Assembly: GCF_009363275.1 (NCBI RefSeq)
Contig: NZ_CP045324.1
Location: forward strand, 1,612,001 to 1,676,000
DNA length: 64,000 bases
Reading direction: 5' to 3'
Source of the DNA: Marinobacter sp. THAF197a
GTDB taxonomy: Bacteria > Pseudomonadota > Gammaproteobacteria > Pseudomonadales > Oleiphilaceae
Under the pieces are notes generated by a model. It ran no database searches and was not told the DNA's origin. It worked only from the letters and a program-made list of their open reading frames with translations. Positions 47,610-56,479 of the stretch are shown in pieces; position 1 is the stretch's first letter; every line of letters starts with the position of its first letter. Both the position numbers and the translations under genes were made by a program.

Positions 47610-50027
47610 ATGACCCGTATATCTGAAGAAACCGTGCAAGACTACCCGTTACTCCCGCTGCGGGACGTAGTGGTGTTTCCGCACATGGTGGTCCCGTTGT
47701 TTGTGGGCCGGGAGAAGTCCATCCAGGCACTGGAAGCCGCGATGGAGGGCAGCAAAGAAATCCTTCTGGTCGCCCAGAAAGACGCCTCAACCGATGAGCC
47801 TGGTGCCGTGGATGTATTCTCCATGGGTACTTTGGCCACCGTACTGCAGATGCTTCGTCTGCCGGATGGTACCGTCAAGGTGCTGGTTGAGGGCAATGCC
47901 AGGGCCAGCATTACCGATATTTCCGAGGGTGATTTCCTGTCAGGACAGGCCATTCTGATGGAAGAAGAGTCTTTACCTGAGCGCGAAGAGGATGTGCTCA
48001 CCAAGACTCTGATGGACGAGTTTGAAAAGTATGTGAAGCTTTCCAAGAAGGTGCCGTCAGAGGTTTCCAATGCCTTGACGGGGATTCAGGAGCTGGAGCG
48101 CCTGGTGGATACCATGGCGGCCCATCTTGAAATGCGTATTCCCGAGAAGCAGGAACTGCTGGAGGCGCTGGACGTTCGCAAGCGTGTTGACCTGCTGCTG
48201 GGCAAGCTGGACGGTGAGATCGACCTGATTGAGGTGGAAAAGCGTATTCGCGGACGCGTCAAGAAACAGATGGAGCGGAGCCAGCGCGAGTATTACCTGA
48301 ACGAGCAGATGAAGGCCATCCAGAAAGAGATGGGCAATCTGGGCGAAGGCAATAACGACTTCGAAGAGCTTGAGCAGAAGCTCGAGGAAGCGGGCCTGCC
48401 GGAAGAGGCGCGCAAGAAAACCGAAACAGAACTCAACAAACTGAAGATGATGTCGCCCATGTCAGCGGAAGCCACCGTTGTGCGGGGTTACATCGACTGG
48501 ATGCTGGCGGTGCCCTGGAAAAAACGCAGCCGCGTGCGTCACGATCTGGAGAAGGCCCGTGAGATCCTGGATAAGGACCACTACGGCCTGGATGAGGTGA
48601 AGAAGCGCATCCTTGAGTACCTGGCAGTGCAAAGCCGTGTGAAGAAGGTCAAGGGGCCTGTGCTTTGCCTGGTTGGGCCTCCCGGCGTAGGCAAGACGTC
48701 GCTTGGGCAGTCCATCGCTAAGGCGACCAACCGCAAGTATACCCGGATGGCCCTGGGCGGCGTTCGGGACGAAGCAGAGATTCGCGGCCACCGGAAAACC
48801 TACATCGGCGCGTTGCCAGGCAAGCTTTTGCAGAAGCTGTCGAAGGTTGGCGTGAAGAACCCTCTGTTCCTGTTCGATGAAATCGACAAGATGGGCATGG
48901 ACCACCGGGGTGATCCGGCGTCTGCCCTGCTTGAGGTGCTGGACCCTGAACAGAACCACACCTTTAACGATCACTACCTGGAGGTGGATTACGACCTCTC
49001 TGACGTGATGTTCGTGTGTACTTCCAACTCCATGGATATTCCGCCGGCCCTGCTGGACCGGATGGAGATCATCCGGATTCCGGGCTACACCGAGGAAGAG
49101 AAGGTCAATATCGCTCTGCGCTACCTGTTGCCCAAGCAGATCAAGGCGAACGGTTTGCGCAAGGACGAACTGAAGATTCCCGAACAGACACTGCGTGACC
49201 TGATCCGCTACTACACTCGTGAGGCGGGTGTGCGGGGCCTGGAGCGGGAAATCGCCAAGATCTGCCGGAAAGTGGTCAGGGAGCACGTAGAGGCCAACGA
49301 CAAGGCCTCTGTGACCCTCTCGCCCGAGATGCTGGAGGACTACTCCGGCGTCAAGAAATTCAAGTATGGTCTGGCGGAAGAGAAGAACGAGATTGGTCAG
49401 GTGACCGGGCTTGCCTGGACCCAGGTGGGTGGCGAGTTGTTGACCATCGAATGTGCTCTGACCCCAGGTAAAGGTCGAGTGGTCAAGACCGGTTCATTGG
49501 GGGACGTCATGCAGGAGTCGATTCAGACGGCCCTGACGGTGGTTCGCAGCCGGGCTTCTGGCCTTGGCATTGCCGATGACTTCCACGAAAAGCATGATCT
49601 CCACGTGCATGTACCTGAGGGAGCAACGCCAAAAGATGGCCCCAGTGCCGGTATTGGCATGTGCACAGCGCTGGTGTCTGCACTGACCAAAATTCCGGTC
49701 CGGGCCGAGGTGGCCATGACCGGTGAGATTACCCTTCGGGGTAAAGTTCTGGCGATTGGCGGGCTCAAGGAGAAGCTGCTGGCAGCCCATCGGGGTGGCA
49801 TCAAGACCGTCATTATTCCCGATGAAAATGTCAGGGATCTCAAGGAGATACCGGATAATATAAAAGACTCTCTTGAGATTCGTCCGGTGAAGTGGATTGA
49901 CGAGGTTCTGGACATTGCACTGGCTTACCAGCCGGAACCGCGCACCGCCGATTCGGCAAAAGAGGGCGCCTCGTCGAAAGCCGGAGACGACGCCGGCGAT
50001 GCTGCCGAGCGCATAAATACACATTAA
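47610..50027 (+). CDS. lon: ATP-dependent protease Lon
   Basis: An 805-residue Lon protease that degrades misfolded and regulatory proteins. The N-terminal substrate-binding domain starts YPLLPLRDVVVFPHMVVPLFVGR, followed by a coiled-coil region and the AAA+ module with GPPGVGKTS and FDEIDKMG. The C-terminal protease domain carries the catalytic dyad Ser679 (KDGPSAGIGM) and Lys722 (GGLKEKLLAA), numbered as in E. coli. The C-terminus ends with a short low-complexity tail after YQPEP. It lies between clpX and hupB as in E. coli. Confidence 0.97.
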   Translation: MTRISEETVQDYPLLPLRDVVVFPHMVVPLFVGREKSIQALEAAMEGSKEILLVAQKDASTDEPGAVDVFSMGTLATVLQMLRLPDGTVKVLVEGNARASITDISEGDFLSGQAILMEEESLPEREEDVLTKTLMDEFEKYVKLSKKVPSEVSNALTGIQELERLVDTMAAHLEMRIPEKQELLEALDVRKRVDLLLGKLDGEIDLIEVEKRIRGRVKKQMERSQREYYLNEQMKAIQKEMGNLGEGNNDFEELEQKLEEAGLPEEARKKTETELNKLKMMSPMSAEATVVRGYIDWMLAVPWKKRSRVRHDLEKAREILDKDHYGLDEVKKRILEYLAVQSRVKKVKGPVLCLVGPPGVGKTSLGQSIAKATNRKYTRMALGGVRDEAEIRGHRKTYIGALPGKLLQKLSKVGVKNPLFLFDEIDKMGMDHRGDPASALLEVLDPEQNHTFNDHYLEVDYDLSDVMFVCTSNSMDIPPALLDRMEIIRIPGYTEEEKVNIALRYLLPKQIKANGLRKDELKIPEQTLRDLIRYYTREAGVRGLEREIAKICRKVVREHVEANDKASVTLSPEMLEDYSGVKKFKYGLAEEKNEIGQVTGLAWTQVGGELLTIECALTPGKGRVVKTGSLGDVMQESIQTALTVVRSRASGLGIADDFHEKHDLHVHVPEGATPKDGPSAGIGMCTALVSALTKIPVRAEVAMTGEITLRGKVLAIGGLKEKLLAAHRGGIKTVIIPDENVRDLKEIPDNIKDSLEIRPVKWIDEVLDIALAYQPEPRTADSAKEGASSKAGDDAGDAAERINTH

Positions 50028-50042
50028 ACCCCCGATGAGTTG

Positions 50043-50072
50043 TTGACATGCCTGAGAGCCCGTTGGTATAAC
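50043..50072 (+). promoter_or_regulatory. hupB promoter overlapped by a dyad
   Basis: TTGACA (50043-50048), 18 bp, TATAAC (50067-50072). An inverted repeat (GAGCCC-G-TTGGTAT at 50056-50069 and ATACCAAGGGCTC at 50094-50106) overlaps the -10. The predicted leader is about 186 nt. Confidence 0.65.
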
Positions 50073-50264
50073 TGTTTCGCCGTGAAGCAGCCAATACCAA
50101 GGGCTCCCGCGCAGTAAGTGCCTATTCCGAACACCGGTGTACTACCGAAAGGAATAAGAAAACTGAAGAATGGAATTCTCCGACCGCATATGCGATAGTC
50201 GGGAACGTCCTCGAAAAACAAACCGACCTATAACATCTTCAACCTGAAATCGAAGGGGTTTAGT

Positions 50265-50537
50265 GTGAACAAGTCCGAACTTATCGATGCAATTGCAGAG
50301 TCCGCAGATATCTCCAAAGCTGCAGCTGGCCGTGCGCTGGATGCCATGACCAACTCCATCACTGGAGCACTGAAGAAAGGCGATCAGGTTACCCTGATCG
50401 GCTTCGGTACCTTTTCTGTGAAAGAGCGCGCCGCCCGTACTGGCCGCAACCCGCAGACTGGCGCTGAAATCAAGATTCCGGCCTCTAAAGTGCCTGGATT
50501 CAAAGCAGGCAAGGCCCTGAAAGACGCCGTTAAGTAA
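50265..50537 (+). CDS. hupB: DNA-binding protein HU-beta
   Basis: A 90-residue histone-like protein that bends DNA and organises the nucleoid as a dimer. MNKSELIDAIAE at the start, GFGTFSVKERAARTGRNPQTG for the DNA-binding arms and KVPGFKAGKALKDAVK at the end are diagnostic. It starts with GTG, preceded by AAGGGG. Its position between lon and ppiD supports HU-beta rather than HU-alpha or IHF. The leader is unusually long for a 90-codon gene. Confidence 0.97.
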   Translation: MNKSELIDAIAESADISKAAAGRALDAMTNSITGALKKGDQVTLIGFGTFSVKERAARTGRNPQTGAEIKIPASKVPGFKAGKALKDAVK

Positions 50538-50586
50538 AGGCTCTTTCTTTGGCAGCTTTCGCTTGCGAAAGCTGCCGCAAGAATTC

Positions 50587-50617
50587 AAGGCGCATTCCGG
50601 ACAGGGTGCGCCTTTTT
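50587..50617 (+). terminator. intrinsic terminator after hupB
   Basis: AAGGCGCA and TGCGCCTT form a stem with a 12-base loop, then T3 beyond the paired T. A perfect palindrome GGCAGCTTTCGC/GCGAAAGCTGCC (50551-50576) stands just before it and may stabilise the 3' end. Confidence 0.85.
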
Positions 50618-50682
50618 ACGTTAAAGTGCAGCCGCCTCACCAATAACACCAGCACGACCTTGAACAGGGATTCAGGAACAAC

Positions 50683-52536
50683 ATGCTTCAAGATATTCGG
50701 GATAACGCCCAGGGTACTATTGCAAAGGTTATTATCGGCCTTCTGATCATTTCTCTGTCAATCTGGGGGATGGACGCCATTGTTGGCGGTTTTTCCGGTG
50801 AGCCGGAAGTGGCCACTGTTAACGGAGACTCCATCACCGAGCGGGAGTTTTTGCGCACCGTGCAGCTGGAAACACAGCAGCGGCTCATGCAGATGGACAG
50901 CCCGGATCCCTCCATGCTGGATGAAGATCAGATCCGTCGGGATGTGCTGGAATCCCTGATCCAGGAGCGGGTGCTGACCCTCGACGCCCAGGCCCAGGGA
51001 CTGGAGCTGTCGGATGCCGACATCGATGCGCTGATTACCCAGATGCCCCAGTTCCAGGTAGACGGTCAGTTTAACCGTGACCGGTTTGTGGCGACTGTGC
51101 GCAATGTTGGCATGGGCGTGGGTGAATTCCGCGAGAACATGCGGAAGAACTACGTGGTCAACCAGATTCGTGCGTCCATCGCGCAGACCGGTATTGTGGC
51201 CAGTGAAAACGCCGCACAACTGTTACGTATCCAGAATCAGACCCGCGATTTCCGTGTGCTGACCGTCAACGCAGACTCCCTGTCTGAGCAGATTACGGTA
51301 ACCGAGGAAGAGATTCAGGCGTTTTACGACGACAACGCCGATCAGTTCCGTGAGCCCGAGCAGGTTAACGCGGCATACATTACGCTGTCGTTGGGCGCCC
51401 TGGCGGATGCGATCGAAATCTCCGAGGAAGACCTGCGGGCCTTTTACGATGAGCAGGCCGAAGAATACGCCCGTGAGGAGCGGCGCGCTGCCCATATCCT
51501 GATTGAAGACGGTAGCGACGCTGAAGCCACCATCGCGTCCATTCAGGAGCGTTTGGAGGCAGGTGAATCGTTCGCGGACCTGGCCGAGGAATTTTCCGCT
51601 GATACGGTTTCCGCCCGTGACGGTGGTGACCTGGGTTATGCCGGCCGTGGTGTCTACGATGAGGCCTTCGAGAACGCGCTCTTTGCCCTGGAAGACGGTG
51701 AAGTGTCCGGCCCTGTTGAAACCAGCTTTGGTATTCACCTGATCCGACTGGAGGGCGTGCGTCGTTCCGATGTGCCGTCGTTTGAGTCGTTGCGGGACGA
51801 GCTGCGTGATGAACTGGCTCGTAGCCGTGCCAGCGAGCGTTTTGCTGAAGTGCGTGCCCAGTTGGCGGACGCAGCCTACGCGGCGGACGATCTGGCGGGC
51901 CCTGCAGCAGAGCTTGGTCTGGACGTGCGGGAAGTGGACGGGGTAACCCGGGAGGGTGGAGCCGCGCCTTTCGATCACGCCGGGCTGGTGCGTCAGCTGT
52001 TTTCCGATGACGTACTGCAGGGCGGTTTCAATACCGAACTGATCGATGTTGGTGACAATGCGTCTGTGGTGGCTCGCGTCCGCGAATATTTCGAGCCTCG
52101 TCAGCGTGAGCTGGCCGATGTTCGTGACGACATTGCCGCCATGTTGGAAGCGCGCAAGACCCGGCAGGTGCTTGAGGCGAGAGTGGATGAGCTGATGGCT
52201 GCCCTGGAGGCGGGAGAAGATCCCGAATCGCTGAATGCCGGTGACTGGCAGCGTTTCGAGAACCAGGGGCGAGACGGTGCTAACCTGAGCCGACTTGTGG
52301 TTCAGCGTGCCTTTGCCATGCCACGCCCGGACGAAGGTAATCCTTCCATGGCCAAAGCCGTTGGCCAGCGTGAAGCAGCGATCATTCTGGTTGATGCCGT
52401 AAACGAAGGTGCGGTGGATACAGATGGCGCTGAATACCAGCAGTTGCGTCAATTCCTGACCCAGCTCGAGGGCCAGCGTGAGTACATGGCTTATCAGCAA
52501 TACCTGAGAAACACCGCGGAGGTCGACAGGGATTGA
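50683..52536 (+). CDS. ppiD: periplasmic folding chaperone PpiD (SurA N-terminal and parvulin domains)
   Basis: A 617-residue inner-membrane-anchored chaperone at the Sec exit. There is one membrane helix at about 14-36 (AKVIIGLLIISLSIWGMDAIVGG), a long SurA-like helical chaperone region, and a parvulin domain around 265-360 (RRAAHILIEDGS through GPVETSFGIHLIRL). A C-terminal helical and second degenerate isomerase-like part follows. Length and position after hupB match E. coli PpiD (623). The parvulin domain of PpiD is often inactive, and I cannot tell here. Confidence 0.94.
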   Translation: MLQDIRDNAQGTIAKVIIGLLIISLSIWGMDAIVGGFSGEPEVATVNGDSITEREFLRTVQLETQQRLMQMDSPDPSMLDEDQIRRDVLESLIQERVLTLDAQAQGLELSDADIDALITQMPQFQVDGQFNRDRFVATVRNVGMGVGEFRENMRKNYVVNQIRASIAQTGIVASENAAQLLRIQNQTRDFRVLTVNADSLSEQITVTEEEIQAFYDDNADQFREPEQVNAAYITLSLGALADAIEISEEDLRAFYDEQAEEYAREERRAAHILIEDGSDAEATIASIQERLEAGESFADLAEEFSADTVSARDGGDLGYAGRGVYDEAFENALFALEDGEVSGPVETSFGIHLIRLEGVRRSDVPSFESLRDELRDELARSRASERFAEVRAQLADAAYAADDLAGPAAELGLDVREVDGVTREGGAAPFDHAGLVRQLFSDDVLQGGFNTELIDVGDNASVVARVREYFEPRQRELADVRDDIAAMLEARKTRQVLEARVDELMAALEAGEDPESLNAGDWQRFENQGRDGANLSRLVVQRAFAMPRPDEGNPSMAKAVGQREAAIILVDAVNEGAVDTDGAEYQQLRQFLTQLEGQREYMAYQQYLRNTAEVDRD

Positions 52537-52561
52537 TTCCCGGGTGTGATCAAGAGTGATT

Positions 52562-52593
52562 AAAAAAGGGTGCCGATCAGGCACCCTTTTTTT
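52562..52593. terminator. bidirectional terminator between ppiD and the lipoprotein gene
   Basis: AAAAAAGGGTGCC pairs with GGCACCCTTTTTT around GATCA. A and T runs on both sides serve convergent transcripts. Confidence 0.93.
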
Positions 52594-52606
52594 ACGTGTT
52601 AGGGAA

Positions 52607-53035
52607 TCAGTTGGCTTTTTCGATGTACACCGTGGGAGTCTCACCGGTGACGTCGAAATAAAAGCCGTATACCGCCGATTCCGGTGGCGTGAAACGGAAG
52701 TTCTCAAACACGGCTGAACAGTTCGCTCGAACCGGCGTGTTGAGCGTTACTTCCTTGTCGTCTTTCTCGGACAGGTAACCGCAGTTGGTCCCATTGCTCC
52801 AGTTGGCATCGCCAAACTTGAATTCATAGGGTTGGCCGTCAGCCTTTAATTCGATTTCCGTTCGGTAGACGCCGGTGTCGACCTTCTTGACCTTGTATTC
52901 GGGCAGGGCATCCCACCAGGCAAACTGCCCGCGCAGATACAGTGACTGGCTATAGTCACGTTCACCACCGGTGGTGGCACAACCGGTCATAGCAAGCACA
53001 GAGACCAGCGCCAGATTGCCAAGTACTTTTTTCAT
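52607..53035 (-). CDS. small lipoprotein of the maltodextrin locus, glucan-binding-like
   Basis: A 142-residue protein. Its signal peptide ends in the lipobox LAMTGC (Cys19), so the mature form is a lipoprotein of about 124 residues. The mature part (LYLRGQFAWWDALPEYKV, TGVYRTEIELKADGQPYEFKFGDANWSNG) resembles the small beta-sandwich starch-binding modules found in pullulanases. Two cysteines (NCGY and RANCSA) may form a disulfide. ATG 53035 has AAGGAGA upstream. It follows the pullulanase gene by 61 bp on the same strand. A role in holding alpha-glucans at the cell surface is inferred; I do not know a named homologue. Confidence 0.75.
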   Translation of the reverse strand: MKKVLGNLALVSVLAMTGCATTGGERDYSQSLYLRGQFAWWDALPEYKVKKVDTGVYRTEIELKADGQPYEFKFGDANWSNGTNCGYLSEKDDKEVTLNTPVRANCSAVFENFRFTPPESAVYGFYFDVTGETPTVYIEKAN

Positions 53036-53096
53036 GTTGTTCTCCTTGTTATCAATGGTCACAGCCGGCATGGCCGGCTGTGTTGAGGCCCGCCGG

Positions 53097-56000
53097 TCAG
53101 CGGGCAAATACCGCAACCGAGAGCCCGGGCACCAGGAACTCGCCAGCGTCGGCAGCCGCAGACTGGGCAGGGGAGGTATCGGCCCTGACGGAGAAATCCC
53201 CGTCCAGGGTGTGGTTCAGCGTCTGGGTGGTGTTGCTGGCGTTGATCACCACCACAATCTCGTTATTGGCAGGGTCCAGCTCCGGCAAACCGGCGGTACC
53301 GTCATCCAGCAGGCTGAACGCGATCAGCCCCGGAGTTTGCTGCGAGCCGGTGTTGAGGAAGCTGAGGCGGCTCTTGATGTCCTCCGCGGTCTGCAGCCGG
53401 AACAGTGGGCTTTCCTTGCGCACCCTTAGCAGCTCCAGCACCTGATCCCTGGTGTAGCTGATCGTCGCCGGAGTGGGGTTGGCGTGACTGCCAGCGGAGG
53501 TGATGACCTCGGTGATCAGGTCCCAGTTAGAGCCATCCTTGTCCTGGCGGGGCAGGCCGCGATTCCAGGCGGAGGCCTGGAAGCTGAAATCCACCTCGTT
53601 GTACCAGTCCCCGGAATCATAGCTGTCCCGTTCCATGGATTTGGAACGCAGTAGCTCGGAGCCCATATGCAGGAACGGGATGCCCTGACTGAGAATCGGA
53701 ACGGCCAAGGCAACAACCTGCATCTGTGCCCGCTCCAGGGTGCTGGCGGCGTAGTCGGTTTTGTACTGGTTGTTGTCCCAGAGAGTCTGGTTGTCGTGCT
53801 TGGAAACGTAATTGATGATTTCCTGGGGATCTGCCGTGTAACCGGCGGCCTGCCCGTTGTAGTCAATTTCGGCCGCGGTTTTCAGCTCGTCTGTGGCGGT
53901 CTCAAACGGGTAGTCTGCCAGGCTGCCGGCGATGCCCACACGAATCCAGTCACTCACCTGCAGTAACCGGTTTCTTTCATCCTCGCTGCCTGTGTTCCGA
54001 TCGTTGGGGTAGGTGAACAGGCCATTGGCAAACCCCTGATTGGCCCGAATGGCATCACCCCCATCGAAGGGCCCACCGCCACGTACGGCATCTCGCAGGC
54101 GATCGTTGAAGGAGCCAATACCGGTTCCGGCCATGTTGGTCTGGATGGCGTTAATGCCTCTGGCGTTGTTGGCCACCTCGCCGAAGTTCCAGGCTTCACC
54201 GTAGAAATAGGTGTCCGGATCGACCGCCTGCACCGCCGCCAGGGCCTTTTCCATATTGCTCAGCATGTGGTGGCCCATCAGATCAAACCGGAACCCGGAT
54301 ATTTTGTAGTGCCGGGCCCAGGTAACGAGGGAATCCACCATCAGCTTTTCCATCATCGCGTGCTCAGAGGCGGTATTCTCACAGCAGGTGGACTGCTCGA
54401 CGGCTCCGGTTTCCGGGTTCAGGCGGTGGTAATAGCCGGGTACCAGCTTGTCCAGAACCGAGTTGTCGGCAAGGCCGGACGAATTGGTATGGTTGTAGAC
54501 CACATCCAGAACCACGTTCAGGCCCAAGTCGGAGGCTGCCATCACCAGTTCCCGGAACTCGGTAATGCGTTGAGGGCCCTGGGCTTCTGTGGCATAGCTG
54601 CCTTCCGGCACGGTGAAGTGAACCGGGTCATAGCCCCAGTTGAAGCTGTCCAGGTCGCGGAACGTGTTGTACAGGGCCTGGGCGTGACCGGTGAGTGGGT
54701 CAAACCCTTCCAGAACCTGGCGAATCGTTTGCCCGCTTGCACAGTATTCAGAGAACTCGCTGGCGGCCGCTTCGGAAAGCTCACACAGCCGGTTGAAATC
54801 GTCTTGAATATCGACCACCTGATTCGGGTTCTCATTCACGGTGGCGATATCAAAGGCAGGCAACAGGTGCAGGTGAGTTACACCAGCCTCGGCCAGGGTC
54901 TTCAGGTGTGCGACGCTGTCGACACTGCCATCAGAAGGGGCTGTAAAGGCTTTGTATTTGCCACGATGGGACGGCTCAACGGTTTCGTCTGTGGCGCTGA
55001 AATCGCGAACGTGCACCTCATACACCACGACATCCTCCGGCGCTGACCTCGCTGGAATCGTAAGACTGTCCCATCCGGATGGCTTGTAGTCTGCGCCAAG
55101 GTCCACCACCTGGGCGTACTGGCCATTCGCCGAGAGACTGAGGGCGTAAGGGTCGGATACCAGGGCGGTTTCGATGGCGCCGGTTCTCGGGTGGTAAACG
55201 GAGACTTCGTATTGATAATACATCTCCAGCAGGTCGCTGCGGCTTCCTGAATGGCTCCACACCCCGTCGGATTCGATCATCTCGGCCGGATATCCGGGCA
55301 GGAGATTTCCGGCTTCATCGAACACATGAAGCTTCAGGTTCTGGGCGGTTGGTGCCCAGACCGAAAAGGTAACGGAGCTTGCGTCGACGATGGCGCCCAG
55401 CTCTCCGCTAAAGGCAAACAGATCATCCAGCACCCCGGGGATCTGCACGCCAGTGGCGGTTACCAGCTCGTCGTTACTGTTATAGGCTGCGGCGACCAGT
55501 TGGCTTTTTAACGCGGCTTTGATCGTTTCGCTGTCAGCGTTGATCTCGTAGGCCGGCCAATCCACCAGGTGGGGGAACTTGTCTGCACTGGCTTCAGGTA
55601 ACGTGGTGGGTGTCAGTTCCACTATGTTGCCACCACTCAGGGTGTCGGAGTCGCTGACGTTAATACCGGCATTGTGGTCATAGCGAAGTTCAACCCGTGG
55701 CAGATTTCCGGTGTCCCGGAATACCAGGGTGTTGCGATCCACCCAATGGGCACTGGCGCCAGCAATGGTAATACCGTCGGTCTCGATCGGTGTACTGGAT
55801 AACAGCTGGCTGCCGCTGACGGTGAAAATGCGGTTGCCGAGCGCACCGAAGTGCCAGCGGTGGTCCTGGCCGCCAATATCTTTCTCATCACCCTTGTGGA
55901 CAATGAAGTTGAGGCAGTCCCCGGCTTCGCGCATGGGTATCCGGTAATAGGCGCCGTAGGTGTCGCTGATGCCGTCGGCCAGTCTTGGGTTGTCCCAGTC

Positions 56001-56255
56001 GGTCGGCACACCATCGGCCAGGCCGTCACAGCCAGCGCCGGCGTCGTTCCACAGGTGCAGGCCCCAGCCGTCATAGCTGGCATCTGGTCGCTTGTAATAG
56101 AGCAGGGCCTGGTTGGCCCCGGGTTCGAGCAGGCCGTCAGCGCCGGTATTTCCGCCGTTGGCCGGAGAGTCGCTGCTACTGCCGGAGTTGCAGCCGGTAA
56201 GAGCCAGCGCAAGGGTCAGCACTATGCCACCCGTGAGCCGTTTATGGTCAGGCAT
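53097..56255 (-). CDS. pulA: lipoprotein pullulanase (type I, GH13)
   Basis: A 1052-residue secreted debranching enzyme that cleaves alpha-1,6 links in pullulan and starch. The signal peptide ends in the lipobox ALTGC (Cys22), followed by a Ser/Gly/Asn linker. Then come a pullulanase-associated carbohydrate module (QALLYYKRPDASYDGWGLHLW), an N2-type region, a CBM48 module (SVTFSVWAPTAQNLKLHVF) and the GH13 barrel. The catalytic parts are VLDVVYNHT, the nucleophile Asp658 in GFRFDLMGHH, Glu687 in YFYGEAWNF and KHDNQTLWD. A C-terminal beta domain follows. The start taken is ATG 56255 with GAGG at proper spacing; ATG 56264 is too close to it. It would work with LamB downstream in maltodextrin uptake. 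Confidence 0.93.
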   Translation of the reverse strand: MPDHKRLTGGIVLTLALALTGCNSGSSSDSPANGGNTGADGLLEPGANQALLYYKRPDASYDGWGLHLWNDAGAGCDGLADGVPTDWDNPRLADGISDTYGAYYRIPMREAGDCLNFIVHKGDEKDIGGQDHRWHFGALGNRIFTVSGSQLLSSTPIETDGITIAGASAHWVDRNTLVFRDTGNLPRVELRYDHNAGINVSDSDTLSGGNIVELTPTTLPEASADKFPHLVDWPAYEINADSETIKAALKSQLVAAAYNSNDELVTATGVQIPGVLDDLFAFSGELGAIVDASSVTFSVWAPTAQNLKLHVFDEAGNLLPGYPAEMIESDGVWSHSGSRSDLLEMYYQYEVSVYHPRTGAIETALVSDPYALSLSANGQYAQVVDLGADYKPSGWDSLTIPARSAPEDVVVYEVHVRDFSATDETVEPSHRGKYKAFTAPSDGSVDSVAHLKTLAEAGVTHLHLLPAFDIATVNENPNQVVDIQDDFNRLCELSEAAASEFSEYCASGQTIRQVLEGFDPLTGHAQALYNTFRDLDSFNWGYDPVHFTVPEGSYATEAQGPQRITEFRELVMAASDLGLNVVLDVVYNHTNSSGLADNSVLDKLVPGYYHRLNPETGAVEQSTCCENTASEHAMMEKLMVDSLVTWARHYKISGFRFDLMGHHMLSNMEKALAAVQAVDPDTYFYGEAWNFGEVANNARGINAIQTNMAGTGIGSFNDRLRDAVRGGGPFDGGDAIRANQGFANGLFTYPNDRNTGSEDERNRLLQVSDWIRVGIAGSLADYPFETATDELKTAAEIDYNGQAAGYTADPQEIINYVSKHDNQTLWDNNQYKTDYAASTLERAQMQVVALAVPILSQGIPFLHMGSELLRSKSMERDSYDSGDWYNEVDFSFQASAWNRGLPRQDKDGSNWDLITEVITSAGSHANPTPATISYTRDQVLELLRVRKESPLFRLQTAEDIKSRLSFLNTGSQQTPGLIAFSLLDDGTAGLPELDPANNEIVVVINASNTTQTLNHTLDGDFSVRADTSPAQSAAADAGEFLVPGLSVAVFAR

Positions 56256-56289
56256 TGTCAACATCCTCTTTCCAATTGTTTTTGTTGGT

Positions 56290-56312
56290 GGAAGATCCGT
56301 TCCGGATCTTCC
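56290..56312 (-). promoter_or_regulatory. intercistronic hairpin between lamB and pulA
   Basis: GGAAGATCCG, TTC, CGGATCTTCC: a perfect 10-bp stem with a 3-base loop just upstream of pulA. There is no T-run in either direction. It may protect or separate the messages. Confidence 0.5.
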
Positions 56313-56339
56313 TCATGGTTGCGTGAAGCGTGCACGAGA

Positions 56340-56398
56340 ACATCCCTCCGGGATCGGATTTTCGGGGCGTAGCCCTGGGTGGCAGCGGGGCGTAGATG
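56340..56398. repeat. repeat copy 1 flanking lamB (3' side)
   Basis: A 59-bp stretch beginning ACATCC-C-TCCG and ending GGGGCGTAGATG. The same beginning and ending are found in the copy at 57961-58020 on the other side of lamB. The middle parts differ. Confidence 0.5.
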
Positions 56399-56414
56399 TC
56401 ATTGGGCGAGGGGC

Positions 56415-56443
56415 AAAAAAAGGGCCGGCAAATGCCGGCCCTG
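56415..56443 (-). terminator. intrinsic terminator after lamB
   Basis: On the minus strand GGGCCGGCA pairs with TGCCGGCCC, followed by T7. pulA therefore needs read-through or its own promoter in the 160 bp that follow. Confidence 0.92.
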
Positions 56444-56479
56444 AAGGAGGTCCAAGTAGAGCGTGTGGAGTTTAGAGCC

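Noticed and set aside
51223..52707. A 494-codon minus-strand frame opposite ppiD
   Set aside because: Shadow of ppiD, runs over the ppiD terminator and into the lipoprotein gene.
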